From positions 124,001-188,000 of the forward strand of contig JAUYQQ010000003.1 of NCBI GenBank assembly GCA_030697165.1: a stretch of DNA of 64,000 nt, given 5' to 3'. The DNA comes from Acidobacteriota bacterium. GTDB lineage: Bacteria > Acidobacteriota > Vicinamibacteria > Vicinamibacterales > UBA2999. The position numbers and the translations under genes are program-made. Positions 17,142-25,908 of this stretch are shown piece after piece; the first letter of the stretch is position 1, and each line of letters begins with the position of its first letter. Below the pieces are notes generated by a model. The model was given only the letters and a program-made list of their open reading frames with translations, was not told the DNA's origin and did no database searches.

Positions 17142-18388
17142 GCGACTCCCGACTCCCGACTCCCACCTCCGCCAAGGCTTCGGCGGGCGAGCCCGACTCC
17201 CGGCGACTAAACATCGTCCACGTCTGCGACCACCTCGGGTGGGAAGGGTCGCGCATGCACGGCGTGAAGCGGCTGTTTGCGTGGATGATCCCGCGGTTCG
17301 ATGCCTCGCGCTTCAACGTCTCGCTGATCAGCCTGCGCCAGAAAGACTTGTCGGCCGACACGCTCGAAGAGTTCGGCATTGACGTCACCTACATGGCGCG
17401 GCACAAGTTCGATCCGGCGACGTTCACCGCAATGCTGAAGGTGCTGCGCGACAAGCAGGCCGACCTCGTGCACCTGCACGGCTATGGCGCGACAACGTTC
17501 GGGCGGTTGTGCGCGTGGCGGATGGGGATTCCGGCAATCCTGCACGAGCACGCGAACCATACCGATACGCCGTGGTTCCAGAAAGTCGCCGACAAGATCC
17601 TCGCGCCGCACACCGACCTGGCGATCGCAGTGTCGGAGTCGACGGGGGAGTTCACCACCCGCGCCCGGCTGATGCCGGCCGAACGGACGAAGGTGGTCTA
17701 CCTCGGCGCGCCGCTCGATGAGTTTGCGCGGCCCCGCAGTGTCGCAGAGATTGCCAAGGCAAAGCAGGCCCTCGGGATTGCCCCCGGCACGATGGCGCTC
17801 GGCACCATCACGCGCTTGATGCCGTCGAAGGGCAATCAATACCTGATCGAGGCCGCGCCCAAGGTCCTGGCCAAGCATCCGCATGCGCGGTTCTTCATTG
17901 TCGGCGAAGGCGAGTTGCAGCCGGAACTGGAGGCGCAGGCGCGGGCGCTCAATTTGGGCGACAAGCTGGTGTTCACCGGCTTCACGCGCGACGTGGCCGC
18001 CGCGCTCTCGGCCCTCGACATCGTCGTGTTTCCGTCGCTGTGGGAAGGCACGCCGCTCACGATGTTCGAGGCCCTCGCCATGGGCAAACCGATTGTCGCG
18101 ACCGACGCCGATGGCCTGTTGGACGTGCTGACCGATGGCCGCGACGCCCTGGTCGTGCCCAAGGCCAGTGCCGGCCGCCTGGCCGACGCCATCTGCCGGC
18201 TGGTCGAGGAGCCGCAACTGGCCGCTGCCCTGGGCGCCCAATCCCGCAAGACCGGCGCCCGTTACGATATTGCCGCGTTCGTCCGCAAGATGGAGCGGCT
18301 CTATGTGATGTTGCACGAAACCTCGCGCGCGACCGGCCGAGCGGGTATCCTGCAAGCCGACTTGAGTTTCCTGACCACCGAACGATGA
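17138..18388 (+). CDS. glycosyltransferase family 4 with repeat-encoded N-terminus
   Basis: 416 aa, GTG start overlapping the upstream stop (GTGA). The GT-B domain starts at ~residue 26 (LNIVHVCDHLGWEGSRMHGV). The donor half has LGTITRLMPSKGNQYLIEAA, RFFIVGEGELQPELE and VVFPSLWEGTPLTMFEALAM, the EX7E motif of GT4. The first ~25 residues (SDSRLPTPTSAKASAGEPDS) are encoded by a dispersed repeat at 17144-17204 and have no counterpart in the fold, so the ancestral start was probably just downstream. It acts with its neighbours in surface-glycan assembly. Confidence 0.85.
   Translation: MSDSRLPTPTSAKASAGEPDSRRLNIVHVCDHLGWEGSRMHGVKRLFAWMIPRFDASRFNVSLISLRQKDLSADTLEEFGIDVTYMARHKFDPATFTAMLKVLRDKQADLVHLHGYGATTFGRLCAWRMGIPAILHEHANHTDTPWFQKVADKILAPHTDLAIAVSESTGEFTTRARLMPAERTKVVYLGAPLDEFARPRSVAEIAKAKQALGIAPGTMALGTITRLMPSKGNQYLIEAAPKVLAKHPHARFFIVGEGELQPELEAQARALNLGDKLVFTGFTRDVAAALSALDIVVFPSLWEGTPLTMFEALAMGKPIVATDADGLLDVLTDGRDALVVPKASAGRLADAICRLVEEPQLAAALGAQSRKTGARYDIAAFVRKMERLYVMLHETSRATGRAGILQADLSFLTTER
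17144..17204. repeat. dispersed repeat, family 2, in the 5' end of a GT4 gene
   Basis: The core TCCGCCAAGGCTTCGGCGGG (17168-17187) is flanked by short CGACTCCC tandem units. The inverse-oriented relative is CCGCCGTAGCCTTGGCGAAGG at 40490-40510. It is translated in frame as TSAKASAGEP. Confidence 0.65.
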
Positions 18389-18398
18389 TGGACTTCAC

Positions 18399-18460
18399 TG
18401 TGGCGTCCGGCTTTAGCCGGACCGGGAACTCCAATGTGGTGTCCGGCTTTAGCCGGACCG
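18399..18460. repeat. two direct copies of palindromic repeat, family 1
   Basis: Copies of GTGGYGTCCGGCTTTAGCC + GGACC at 18400-18423 and ~18436-18459 fill most of the 79-nt gap between the GT4 gene and the membrane-protein gene. The core GTCCGGCT-TT-AGCCGGAC is a perfect hairpin. Other copies lie in larC, gcvP, the kinase gene and 52275-52344. Confidence 0.85.
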
Positions 18461-18467
18461 GGGCGCA

Positions 18468-20405
18468 ATGACACTGGATCACGACGTCGCCACGCGGTTG
18501 CGGGACCGGAGCCTGGCCTGGCGCCTCGGTGCCAGCACTACGGCCGCGATTGGCGTCGTGCTGCTGACGTGGGCCCTGTCGGTTGACGTGGCAAAGGCGT
18601 CGGGCGGCTTCTTCGGAGATGCCGCGACCTACTACACCCTGGGCCACAGTCTGGCGACCGATCTCGACTTCGAATACCGCCGCGACGATCTCGCACGGGT
18701 CTGGAAGGAGTTTCCGTCCGGACCAGAGGGCTTGTTTCTCAAGCGCGGGAGCGAGGGCCGGCTGTTTTACGCCAAGGCTTATATCTATCCCCTGGCGGCC
18801 GCCCCCTTCATCTGGCTGTTTGGTACCAACGGGTTCCTGGTCCTGCACGCGCTCCTGATGACCTTGTGCTTCCTGTGCGCCTACTCGTTCTTGTGCGCGC
18901 GCAGTCACCCGGTGGGCGCCCTGGTGTTCGCGTTCGCGTTCCTGTTCGTCTCGCTCGTGCCGATCTATATGGTGCAGCTCGCACCCGATTTCTTCATCTT
19001 CGCCATCGTCCTGATGGGCTACTACTTCTGGTGTTACAAGGAAGTGGCTGCGCCCATCGCCGAGGACCAGCTCGCCTCGTGGCGGACCCGCTGGCTGCTC
19101 GGGCCGCGCTCGGACGTGGTCGCCGCGGTGCTGCTGGGCGTGGGCGCCTTCGCCAAGCCCACCAACGTCCTGTTGATCGCGCCGCTGCTGGTGTCGGCGC
19201 TCCTGCGGGGCCAGGGGCAACGGGCCATGAAGATCGGCGCCTCGTTTGGCGTGGTCGTAGCCGCGTTGTTCGCCCTCAACATTGCGCTGACCGGTGAATG
19301 GAACTACCAGGGCGGCGAGCGCAAGACGTTCTACAGCCGCGACGGCGTTAACTTTACGGGCGGCTTTCCGTACCAGAACGACGCCAAGACGTTCGACTCG
19401 GTCGGCCTGGGTCGGGTCGGTGGCGGTTCCTTCGAAGTGTTGTTCACGCGCGATGCGTTGCTCGAGGTGTTCCGGCGTAACCTCGCCTACTTCGTGATCG
19501 GCCGTCACACCGGGTTTGCCATCTACTTCTTCCCCGGCATGATGGCCATCATCCTGTTCCTGGCCGCGACGCGGGACCGCGCCATGTGGCAGTGGCTGAC
19601 CCTGGCGGGCGGCGTGGGCACCGCCGTCGCGTTGCTGCTGTACATGCCGTTCACCTGGTCTGGCGGCGGCGGCCCGGTCGGCAATCGCTACTTTCTCGGG
19701 ACGTACGGCGTGTTCCTGTTCCTGGTCCCGCCGCTGCAGACCGCGGTGGCCGGCCTGGTCACTCTCGCGATCAGCGGGATGTTCGTCATGCGGATTGTCT
19801 CCAATCCGTTCTATGCCTCCACCCACCCGGCCGAGCACAGCAAGTCGGGGCTGTTCCGCCGGCTGCCGATCGAGTTGACGATGGTCAACGATTTGCCGGT
19901 GAACGTGCTGCCGGACCGGACGCGGCAGCCGCTCGGCGGCACCCCGAGCACGCCGCCGATCTTTGCCTATTTCATCGACGACAACATCTATAACCGCGAG
20001 GGCGATGCGTTCTGGGTGAAGGGCGAATCGACGGCCGACCTCCTGCTGCGCGCGCCGATCGCGCCGGAATCGCAGGCCGCGGGTGTGGAAGAAGCCCGAT
20101 CGCTGCGCATCGCGAAGTTGACGGTGATTCTCGAAACCGGCCCTCGGCCCAATCGCGTGACCGTGGATGCGGGCGCGGGCCGCCAGGTGGTCGACATGGC
20201 CGCCAACTCGCAGCAGACCTTCGAGGTGGCGATGCCGCGCGGCGCGCCGTACAAGTACCATCCCGATTACCCGACCAACTACGTCTACAGCCTGTCGATT
20301 GGGTCCGCGACCGGCTTCGTGCCGATGTTCGAGTCGGGGGCCAGCGACAGCCGCTTCCTGGGTGTCATGGTCCGGCTGATTCCGGCCTACGGGGACGCGC
20401 CGTAG
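18468..20405 (+). CDS. polytopic membrane protein, GT-C-glycosyltransferase-like
   Basis: 645 aa, ATG start. An N-terminal helix is followed by a loop with GGFFGDAATYYTLGHSLATD, an acidic first-loop pattern typical of GT-C/PMT-type transferases. There are then about ten helices up to residue ~450 and a soluble C-terminal domain of ~190 residues (WVKGESTADLLLRAPI, VTVDAGAGRQVVDMAANSQQ) that looks like a beta-sandwich. It may transfer sugars from polyprenyl-phosphate donors on the periplasmic side. Its stop overlaps the next start by 1 nt, so the two are one transcription unit. Confidence 0.65.
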   Translation: MTLDHDVATRLRDRSLAWRLGASTTAAIGVVLLTWALSVDVAKASGGFFGDAATYYTLGHSLATDLDFEYRRDDLARVWKEFPSGPEGLFLKRGSEGRLFYAKAYIYPLAAAPFIWLFGTNGFLVLHALLMTLCFLCAYSFLCARSHPVGALVFAFAFLFVSLVPIYMVQLAPDFFIFAIVLMGYYFWCYKEVAAPIAEDQLASWRTRWLLGPRSDVVAAVLLGVGAFAKPTNVLLIAPLLVSALLRGQGQRAMKIGASFGVVVAALFALNIALTGEWNYQGGERKTFYSRDGVNFTGGFPYQNDAKTFDSVGLGRVGGGSFEVLFTRDALLEVFRRNLAYFVIGRHTGFAIYFFPGMMAIILFLAATRDRAMWQWLTLAGGVGTAVALLLYMPFTWSGGGGPVGNRYFLGTYGVFLFLVPPLQTAVAGLVTLAISGMFVMRIVSNPFYASTHPAEHSKSGLFRRLPIELTMVNDLPVNVLPDRTRQPLGGTPSTPPIFAYFIDDNIYNREGDAFWVKGESTADLLLRAPIAPESQAAGVEEARSLRIAKLTVILETGPRPNRVTVDAGAGRQVVDMAANSQQTFEVAMPRGAPYKYHPDYPTNYVYSLSIGSATGFVPMFESGASDSRFLGVMVRLIPAYGDAP

Positions 20406-21442
20406 TGGCGACGATTGCGGTCGTGACGTCGAGCCCGCCGTTTGCCGAGGGCGGGCACCTGGTGATGGCGCGCGAGCTGGTGCGCGCGCTGAAGGAGGAG
20501 GGCCACGAAGCGGGCCTGATCGTCACGCCGCAGAACCGGTTCGGGCAGCAGGCGAGCGCCTACCTGGCCGCGTGGTGCACCGACGTGCAGATGGCGCACG
20601 AGGAGCAGAAGGTCGACCAGGTCATCAGCCTGCGGTTCCCCGGGTTCGCGGTGCAGCATCCGAAGCACGTGCTGTGGCTCAACCACCGCATGCGCGAGTA
20701 CTACGATCTGTGGGGGCAGTTCAGCTCGCACTTGTCGTGGAAAGGCCGGATCAAAGAGCGCACCCGGCGCGCCATCATCCACCGGGTCGACCAACACCTG
20801 TTTGCCCGGATGCAACGGCGGTTTGTGATTTCGGGCACGGTGCAGACGCGGCTGCGGCAGTTTGGCGGTATTTCGTCGGACGTGCTGTATCCTCCGCCGC
20901 CCAAGCGCGACTACCGTCATGACACCTATGGGGACTACCTGTTCGGCGTGTCGCGGCTGTCGCCGCTCAAGCGCTTTGACCTGGTCTTGCGCGCGCTGGC
21001 TGAACCCATGGCGGCCGGCATCAAGTGCGTGATTGCCGGCGAAGGCGCCGAGCTTGCCGCCTTGATGAAGCTGCGCAGCCATCTCGAGCTCGAGCATCGC
21101 GTCCAGTTCGTGGGGCGGCTGGATGAAGCCGGTCTCGTGCACCACCTGGCGCGCTGCCGCGGCGTGGTGTTCCCGCCGTTCAACGAAGACTACGGCTTCG
21201 TCACGGTCGAGGCCTACATGTGCGGCAAGCCGGTGATCACCTGCACCGATAGCGGGGGGCCGGCCGAGCTCGTTCGTGACGGCGAGACCGGTTACGTCAC
21301 CGCACCGACGCCCGAAGCGCTCGCGGCCGCGATGCGCCGCGTAATGGACGACCGCAACCTCGCCGCGCGGATGGGCGAGGCCGGGCTGGACGTGGCGAAG
21401 CAGATGACGTGGTCGGGAGCGATTCAGAAGCTGTTGCTGTAG
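20405..21442 (+). CDS. glycosyltransferase family 4
   Basis: 345 aa, GTG start sharing one base with the preceding TAG. The N-terminus TIAVVTSSPPFAEGGHLVMA is a GT-B donor-loop pattern. LFGVSRLSPLKRFDLVLRAL, CVIAGEGAELAAL, VVFPPFNEDYGFVTVEAYMC (EX7E-type) and TDSGGPAELVRDGETGYVT are classical GT4 donor-site motifs. It is the last gene of the glycan cluster; the following ttcA gene has its own upstream region. Confidence 0.87.
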   Translation: MATIAVVTSSPPFAEGGHLVMARELVRALKEEGHEAGLIVTPQNRFGQQASAYLAAWCTDVQMAHEEQKVDQVISLRFPGFAVQHPKHVLWLNHRMREYYDLWGQFSSHLSWKGRIKERTRRAIIHRVDQHLFARMQRRFVISGTVQTRLRQFGGISSDVLYPPPPKRDYRHDTYGDYLFGVSRLSPLKRFDLVLRALAEPMAAGIKCVIAGEGAELAALMKLRSHLELEHRVQFVGRLDEAGLVHHLARCRGVVFPPFNEDYGFVTVEAYMCGKPVITCTDSGGPAELVRDGETGYVTAPTPEALAAAMRRVMDDRNLAARMGEAGLDVAKQMTWSGAIQKLLL

Positions 21443-21519
21443 CGGTCGTGTCGTAATCGCCATGTCACGAAATCGCCAGGTCGCCAGATCTACGACACCC
21501 TGCTAACATCGAGTTGGTC

Positions 21520-22389
21520 ATGGCATATCGTTCGCCCCTTGAAACGCGCCTCGCCAAGAAGACCACCAAGGCGATCACCGACTTCAACCTGGTTGAAGAC
21601 GGCGACCGCGTCATGGTCGGTTTGTCGGGCGGCAAGGACAGCTGGGCATTGATCCAGATCCTGGACGAGCTGCGAAAGCGCGCCCCGATCAACTTCTCAC
21701 TGGTCGCTGTTAACGTCGATTCGGGGTACGAGGGTTACCAGCACCAGCAGGTTGGCGAGGCGTGCCGCGGGCGCGGCTGGGAGTTCTACAGCGAGCACAC
21801 CAACATTGGCGCCGTCATCGACGACAAGCTCGACAGCGACGAGACGCCCTGCTCGCTGTGCGCGCGGCTGCGCCGTGGCGTCTTGTACCGCATGGCGAAG
21901 CAGACCGGCGCCACCAAGATCGCCCTGGGCCACCACCTGGACGATTTCGTCGAAACCGCGTTGTTGAACCTGTTCTTCGCCGGTGCCCTCAAGGCCATGC
22001 CGGCGCGGCTGACCTCCGACAACGGCGCCCACGTCGTGATTCGTCCGCTCGTCTACGTCACCGAGGCCGAGGCGCGCGCCTACTGCAAGGAGCGCGAGTT
22101 GCCGATCATTGGCTGCTGCTGCCCGGCGTGCGGCGACCTCAGTCTGCAGCGGCAACGGGTCAAGCGGCTGATCGCGGAGCTCGAACGCGAACATCCGGCC
22201 GTGAAGAACTCGATGATCAAGGCGCTGGCGAACGTCATGCCGCGCTGGCTGCTCGATCGGCGTCTCAATCCGCCAGGTGAGGTGCCCCAGGCCATCGCCA
22301 CCCAGCTCGAGGAGTTCGACGATGTGCCGGCCGATGTGCCGCTGATCCCGTTGATGCTGTCCCGGCCCACCGTTCCCGTCAAACCGTGA
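21520..22389 (+). CDS. ttcA: tRNA 2-thiocytidine(32) synthetase-like protein
   Basis: 289 aa from ATG 21520; a TTG six bases upstream is possible. PP-loop ATP-pyrophosphatase motif GLSGGKDS at residues 34-41. [10 protein letters not shown] supplies the CxxC that coordinates the 4Fe-4S cluster in TtcA, and CCCPACGD a third cysteine region. [18 protein letters not shown] is highly typical. The enzyme activates C32 of tRNA by adenylation and inserts sulfur. The stop overlaps dtd by 4 nt, so the two RNA-quality functions are co-expressed. Confidence 0.9.
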   Translation: MAYRSPLETRLAKKTTKAITDFNLVEDGDRVMVGLSGGKDSWALIQILDELRKRAPINFSLVAVNVDSGYEGYQHQQVGEACRGRGWEFYSEHTNIGAVIDDKLDSDETPCSLCARLRRGVLYRMAKQTGATKIALGHHLDDFVETALLNLFFAGALKAMPARLTSDNGAHVVIRPLVYVTEAEARAYCKERELPIIGCCCPACGDLSLQRQRVKRLIAELEREHPAVKNSMIKALANVMPRWLLDRRLNPPGEVPQAIATQLEEFDDVPADVPLIPLMLSRPTVPVKP

Positions 22390-22835
22390 GAGCTGTCGTT
22401 CAGCGCGTGACCTCGGCGAGCGTGACCGTTGCCGAGCGGGTCATTGGCGAGATCGGCCAGGGCCTGCTCGTGCTGCTGGGGGTTGAGCAAGGCGACGGTC
22501 CAACCGATCTGCAGTACATCGCGTCAAAAGTTCGTGACCTGCGCATCTTCGCGGACGAAGACGGCAAGATGAACCGATCGGTGCTCGACCTCCAGGGCGG
22601 CGTGCTCGTGGTGTCGCAGTTCACGCTCTCGGGCGACGCCCGTAACGGCCGGCGTCCATCGTTCGCCTCGGCAGCTCCGCCGCAGATTGCCCGCGCGCTC
22701 TACGAAGAGGTCGTGCGAGAATTGTCGGCGAGTGGCCTGCGCGTCGCCACTGGAGAGTTCCAGGCCATGATGCAGGTGTCGCTGGTCAATGACGGTCCCG
22801 TGACTATTCTTCTCGACAGCAGGAAAACGTTCTAA
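22386..22835 (+). CDS. dtd: D-aminoacyl-tRNA deacylase
   Basis: 149 aa, GTG start in a GTGA overlap with ttcA. It starts [15 protein letters not shown] as in the family, and has the two active-site motifs SQFTLSGDA and NDGPVTI (GPxT). The length is normal (~145-150). It hydrolyses D-aminoacyl and Gly-tRNA-Ala mischarges in the cytoplasm. Confidence 0.95.
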   Translation: MRAVVQRVTSASVTVAERVIGEIGQGLLVLLGVEQGDGPTDLQYIASKVRDLRIFADEDGKMNRSVLDLQGGVLVVSQFTLSGDARNGRRPSFASAAPPQIARALYEEVVRELSASGLRVATGEFQAMMQVSLVNDGPVTILLDSRKTF

Positions 22836-22839
22836 GCCC

Positions 22840-23688
22840 ATGATGCGAACCTTCACGACCACCCTACTTGTGCTCGGCATGGCGGCGGCCTCGCCGGCGC
22901 TGGCGCAGCAGCGGCCGCTGCAAACCGAAGATCCGGAGACGATCGGCTCCGGGCGCGCCCTGATCGAAACGGGGATTGATTACCAGCGCGACATCCTTTT
23001 CCCTGTCTCGGGACTGCGCGGCAACCACGTGACGATGCCGGCGTTTGGCCTCAGCCTCGGGGTGAGCTCGATCGCCGAGATCCAGTTCGATTGGGGCATC
23101 TATCAGAAGCTCAACATCACGGAACGGTCCTCGGGCGCGCCCCTCGCGTACCTGTTGCAGATCGACGGCGACAGCACCAACGACTTTGGCGACATCCGCA
23201 TCGGCGCGAAGGTGAGGCTGCTGTCCGAGACCGCGCGCCGGCCCGCCATGGGCAGCTGGTTCTCCACGCGGTTGCCGAACGCGGGCAATGAGTCCGGTCT
23301 TGGCAAGGACGTCCAGGATTTTGCGTCGGCCCTGACCATTGGCAAGACCATTCAATCCGTGCGCGTGGTCGCGAACATTGGCTTGTTGATGATCGGCCGC
23401 CCGACCGAAGCGGTCGCGCAGGATGACTTGCTGATCTACAGCCTGTCGGTGGCGCGTGCCATCAGCCAGAACACCGAGCTGGTCGGCGAGTTTGTGGGCC
23501 GCGCGAACTTCGCGGATATCGTCACCCCGGGCGCCGAGGATCGTGGCCTGCTGCGCTTTGGCGCGCGCTACACCAAGAGCGCGGTGCGCCTCGACGGCGG
23601 CCTCAACCTCGGGCTGACTTCGTACGACCCGGCGGTTGGCTTCACCGCCGGCCTGACGTGGGTCTTCAACGCGTTCCGCGTGCCTTGA
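22840..23688 (+). CDS. outer-membrane beta-barrel protein
   Basis: 282 aa with a signal peptide (VLGMAAASPALAQQ). The mature part has PLQTEDPETIGSGRALIETG, FGDIRIGAKVRLL, IGLLMIGRP and a C-terminus of alternating residues, GLNLGLTSYDP..LTWVFNAF. It resembles porin-like barrels of the MetA/phenol-degradation type, but the match is by appearance only. ATG at 22840 or 22843; the stop overlaps the dapF start (TGATG). Confidence 0.65.
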   Translation: MMRTFTTTLLVLGMAAASPALAQQRPLQTEDPETIGSGRALIETGIDYQRDILFPVSGLRGNHVTMPAFGLSLGVSSIAEIQFDWGIYQKLNITERSSGAPLAYLLQIDGDSTNDFGDIRIGAKVRLLSETARRPAMGSWFSTRLPNAGNESGLGKDVQDFASALTIGKTIQSVRVVANIGLLMIGRPTEAVAQDDLLIYSLSVARAISQNTELVGEFVGRANFADIVTPGAEDRGLLRFGARYTKSAVRLDGGLNLGLTSYDPAVGFTAGLTWVFNAFRVP

Positions 23689-24512
23689 TGCTGTCGATCG
23701 CCAAGGCCCACGCCTACGGAAACGATTTTCTGTTCGTCCCGGCCGAACCGGTCGAGGGGCTGCGCCTCGACGAACTGTCGCGGCGGTTGTGCGATCGGCA
23801 TTCGGGTCTCGGGGGTGACGGCGTCATCTACTACACCGTGGCTCCGGATGGCACGGCGCGGATGAAATTGATCAACACCGACGGCAGCCCGTCGGAGTTG
23901 TCGGGCAACGGCTTGCGGTGCCTGGCCGCGCTGGTGATGCATCAACGGGAAGCCGGCGGCCTCGCGCCCCTCACCGAAGTGCGCGTCGACACCGACGCCG
24001 GGTGGAAAACCCTGTCACTGGTGGGGCGCAGCGGCGGTCGTTACACCTTTCGCGCTGCGTTGGGACACCCCGAGCGTGTCGCCGAAGAGACGCTGGACGC
24101 CGCCGGCGAGCGGCTGAAAGTGACCACCCTGGCCGTTGGCAACCCGCAGTGCGTGGCGCTCGTGAAGGAACTGCCCGACCTCGCGCGGTTTCACCGGCTG
24201 GGGCCGGCGCTGGCAACGCATCCGCGCTTCGCTGAAGGTACTAACGTCGAGTTTGCCGTGGTCGAGGCGCCGGACCGCGTGCGCATCCTGATCTGGGAGC
24301 GCGGCGTCGGGCCGACCCACGCCTCGGGGACCGGCGCCTGCGCATCGGCCATTGCCGCCATCGCCCATGGCGGTGCGGCCCGCGACATCCAGGTCATGGC
24401 CCCAGGCGGCACGCAACGGGTCGAGTGGACCGGCGACGGCGTGTTCCTGACGGGCTGGGCCGAAGTGGTGGTCGACGGCCACTGGGTGCCGTCTCACGCC
24501 GACCTCTCGTAG
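23688..24512 (+). CDS. dapF: diaminopimelate epimerase
   Basis: 274 aa from ATG 23688, which overlaps the previous stop. The catalytic cysteine pair is C78 (SGNGLRCLAAL) and C218 (HASGTGACASAI). N-terminal KAHAYGNDFLFV and LGGDGVIYY are family motifs. It interconverts LL- and meso-diaminopimelate for lysine and peptidoglycan synthesis. The ORF could be extended to 23658, but that lies within the upstream gene. Confidence 0.95.
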   Translation: MLSIAKAHAYGNDFLFVPAEPVEGLRLDELSRRLCDRHSGLGGDGVIYYTVAPDGTARMKLINTDGSPSELSGNGLRCLAALVMHQREAGGLAPLTEVRVDTDAGWKTLSLVGRSGGRYTFRAALGHPERVAEETLDAAGERLKVTTLAVGNPQCVALVKELPDLARFHRLGPALATHPRFAEGTNVEFAVVEAPDRVRILIWERGVGPTHASGTGACASAIAAIAHGGAARDIQVMAPGGTQRVEWTGDGVFLTGWAEVVVDGHWVPSHADLS

Positions 24513-24575
24513 GCAGAAATCGCGACAGCGAACGGCGGTTGGGATCGCGGGAATCGCGATCTCGGGGCACGCGCC
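24513..24575. terminator. possible bidirectional terminator between convergent genes
   Basis: GATCGCGGGAATCGCGATC within the gap is a stem-loop, but it lacks a T-run. It lies between the 3' ends of dapF (+) and the DUF4398-like gene (-). Confidence 0.3.
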
Positions 24576-25148
24576 CTAGCGCTTGCGGCGCGCCGGCGTG
24601 GCGGCCGGCGGCCGGTCGATTTGCGCCAATGCGGCCTGAAGCGCCACGGCGGTACCCTCGAGCGCCGGTGCCACGGCCAGGTAGTCTTCCTTCTCCAGTG
24701 CTGAGCGCGCCTTTTGCAAGGCCACAGTCGCCACGTCGATCGTGAGTTTCGGTGCGGCCAGGCTGCGGGCGGGTAGCGGCGAGGCCTTGAACTGGGTCTC
24801 GGCAGTGGCCAGCAGGGTGGCGACCTGGGCCACCGCGCGTTCGGCTTCGCCGCGCGCGTTGGCGCGGCCTTCCACCGCCAGCTTCGCGGCGTTCTGGGCG
24901 CGCTCGAAACTGTCAATCGCGTGGCTCAGGGCCTGCCGGTAGTCGTCGCCGGCCGCGGCCTCGTTCGAGCGAACGAGCGCGTCGACGGCGGCCTTGAGTT
25001 CGTCAGCCGCGAACCGTTCGGCACCGGCGGCGCGGGCCGCCTCGATCGCGCCCTGGGCCAGGTTCATTTCCTTATTCGGGGGTTCGGAGCACGCGGCAGT
25101 GAGGAGGGTGAGGATGACCAGCGCCAGGCGGCGAGCGACACGAAGCAT
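24576..25148 (-). CDS. DUF4398-like lipoprotein
   Basis: 190 aa. The signal peptide ends with LLTAAC (lipobox). The rest is Ala/Glu-rich and helical, with a helical-bundle pattern (AQGAIEAARAAGAERFAADE, YRQALSHAIDSFERAQNAAK), as in DUF4398 proteins that resemble TPR-type helical hairpins. A TATACT -10-like box (25157-25162) lies 8 nt from the ATG, so the message may be leaderless. Convergent to dapF. The function is unknown; an envelope lipoprotein is likely. Confidence 0.7.
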   Translation of the reverse strand: MLRVARRLALVILTLLTAACSEPPNKEMNLAQGAIEAARAAGAERFAADELKAAVDALVRSNEAAAGDDYRQALSHAIDSFERAQNAAKLAVEGRANARGEAERAVAQVATLLATAETQFKASPLPARSLAAPKLTIDVATVALQKARSALEKEDYLAVAPALEGTAVALQAALAQIDRPPAATPARRKR

Positions 25149-25239
25149 GTCCGACGAGTATACGACAGCGTCGCCGCGCCGCCGCCGCGCGATCGCGGCA
25201 GAACGCGCCTCAATCAGCTACCATGATGGGTCGGCCACG

Positions 25240-25908
25240 ATGGCGAGCGTCCCGGTGGAGGACCGTCCGCGGGAGAAGCTGGCACGGGCGGGCGCCGACG
25301 CGCTCGGCGACAACGAGTTGCTGGCGCTGGTGATTGGTTCCGGCACGCGGTCGCGAGGGGCCTTGGCGGTGGCGCAGGATGTGATCGCGATGGCCGACGG
25401 CCTGTCCAGCCTGGCCCGGCTCGGGATGGACGACCTGGAACGGGTCCCGGGGATCGGCGCCTCGCGAGCGGCGCGGGTGTTGGCGGCGGTCGAACTGGGC
25501 CGGCGCACGTTGACCCGCGACAGCCCCGATCGGCCGCGGTTCCTGACGATCAAGGAGGCCGCGCACTACCTGATGCCGCGGTTTGGCGGCTACGTGGTGG
25601 AACGGGTGGGCGTGATGCTGCTGGATCAGAAGCATCGGTTGATTCGGACCGCGGTGGTGTCAACCGGCACGCTCGATGGGACCGTGGCGGAACCGCGGGA
25701 TATCTACCGGCTGGCCGTCGCCGCGTCGGCGGCGAGCGTGGTGGTATTTCACAACCACCCGTCGGGCGACCCGTCGCCGAGCACGTTTGACCGGCTGTTG
25801 ACGCGCCGCCTGGCCGTGGCCGGCGACATGCTGGGGATCGAGTTGGCCGACCACATCATTCTGGGCGACGGGACGTACTTCAGCTTCAAGGAAGAATCTA
25901 AACGGTGA
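25240..25908 (+). CDS. radC: RadC-like JAB-domain protein
   Basis: 222 aa from ATG 25240; upstream in-frame starts lack family residues. REKLARAGADALGDNELLAL is the RadC N-terminus, followed by a helix-hairpin-helix with VPGIGASRAARVLAA, then the metal-binding JAB motif HNHPSGDPSPS with the downstream Asp (TFDRLLTRRL). The role in recombination or repair is unclear despite the name. The stop overlaps the larC GTG by 4 nt. Confidence 0.9.
   Translation: MASVPVEDRPREKLARAGADALGDNELLALVIGSGTRSRGALAVAQDVIAMADGLSSLARLGMDDLERVPGIGASRAARVLAAVELGRRTLTRDSPDRPRFLTIKEAAHYLMPRFGGYVVERVGVMLLDQKHRLIRTAVVSTGTLDGTVAEPRDIYRLAVAASAASVVVFHNHPSGDPSPSTFDRLLTRRLAVAGDMLGIELADHIILGDGTYFSFKEESKR

Noticed and set aside
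18057-20261. 734-aa minus-strand frame opposite the GT4 and membrane-protein genes
   Set aside because: Crosses two plus-strand genes and two repeats, has no recognisable domain and a shadow-type composition (HRQVD, RRR).
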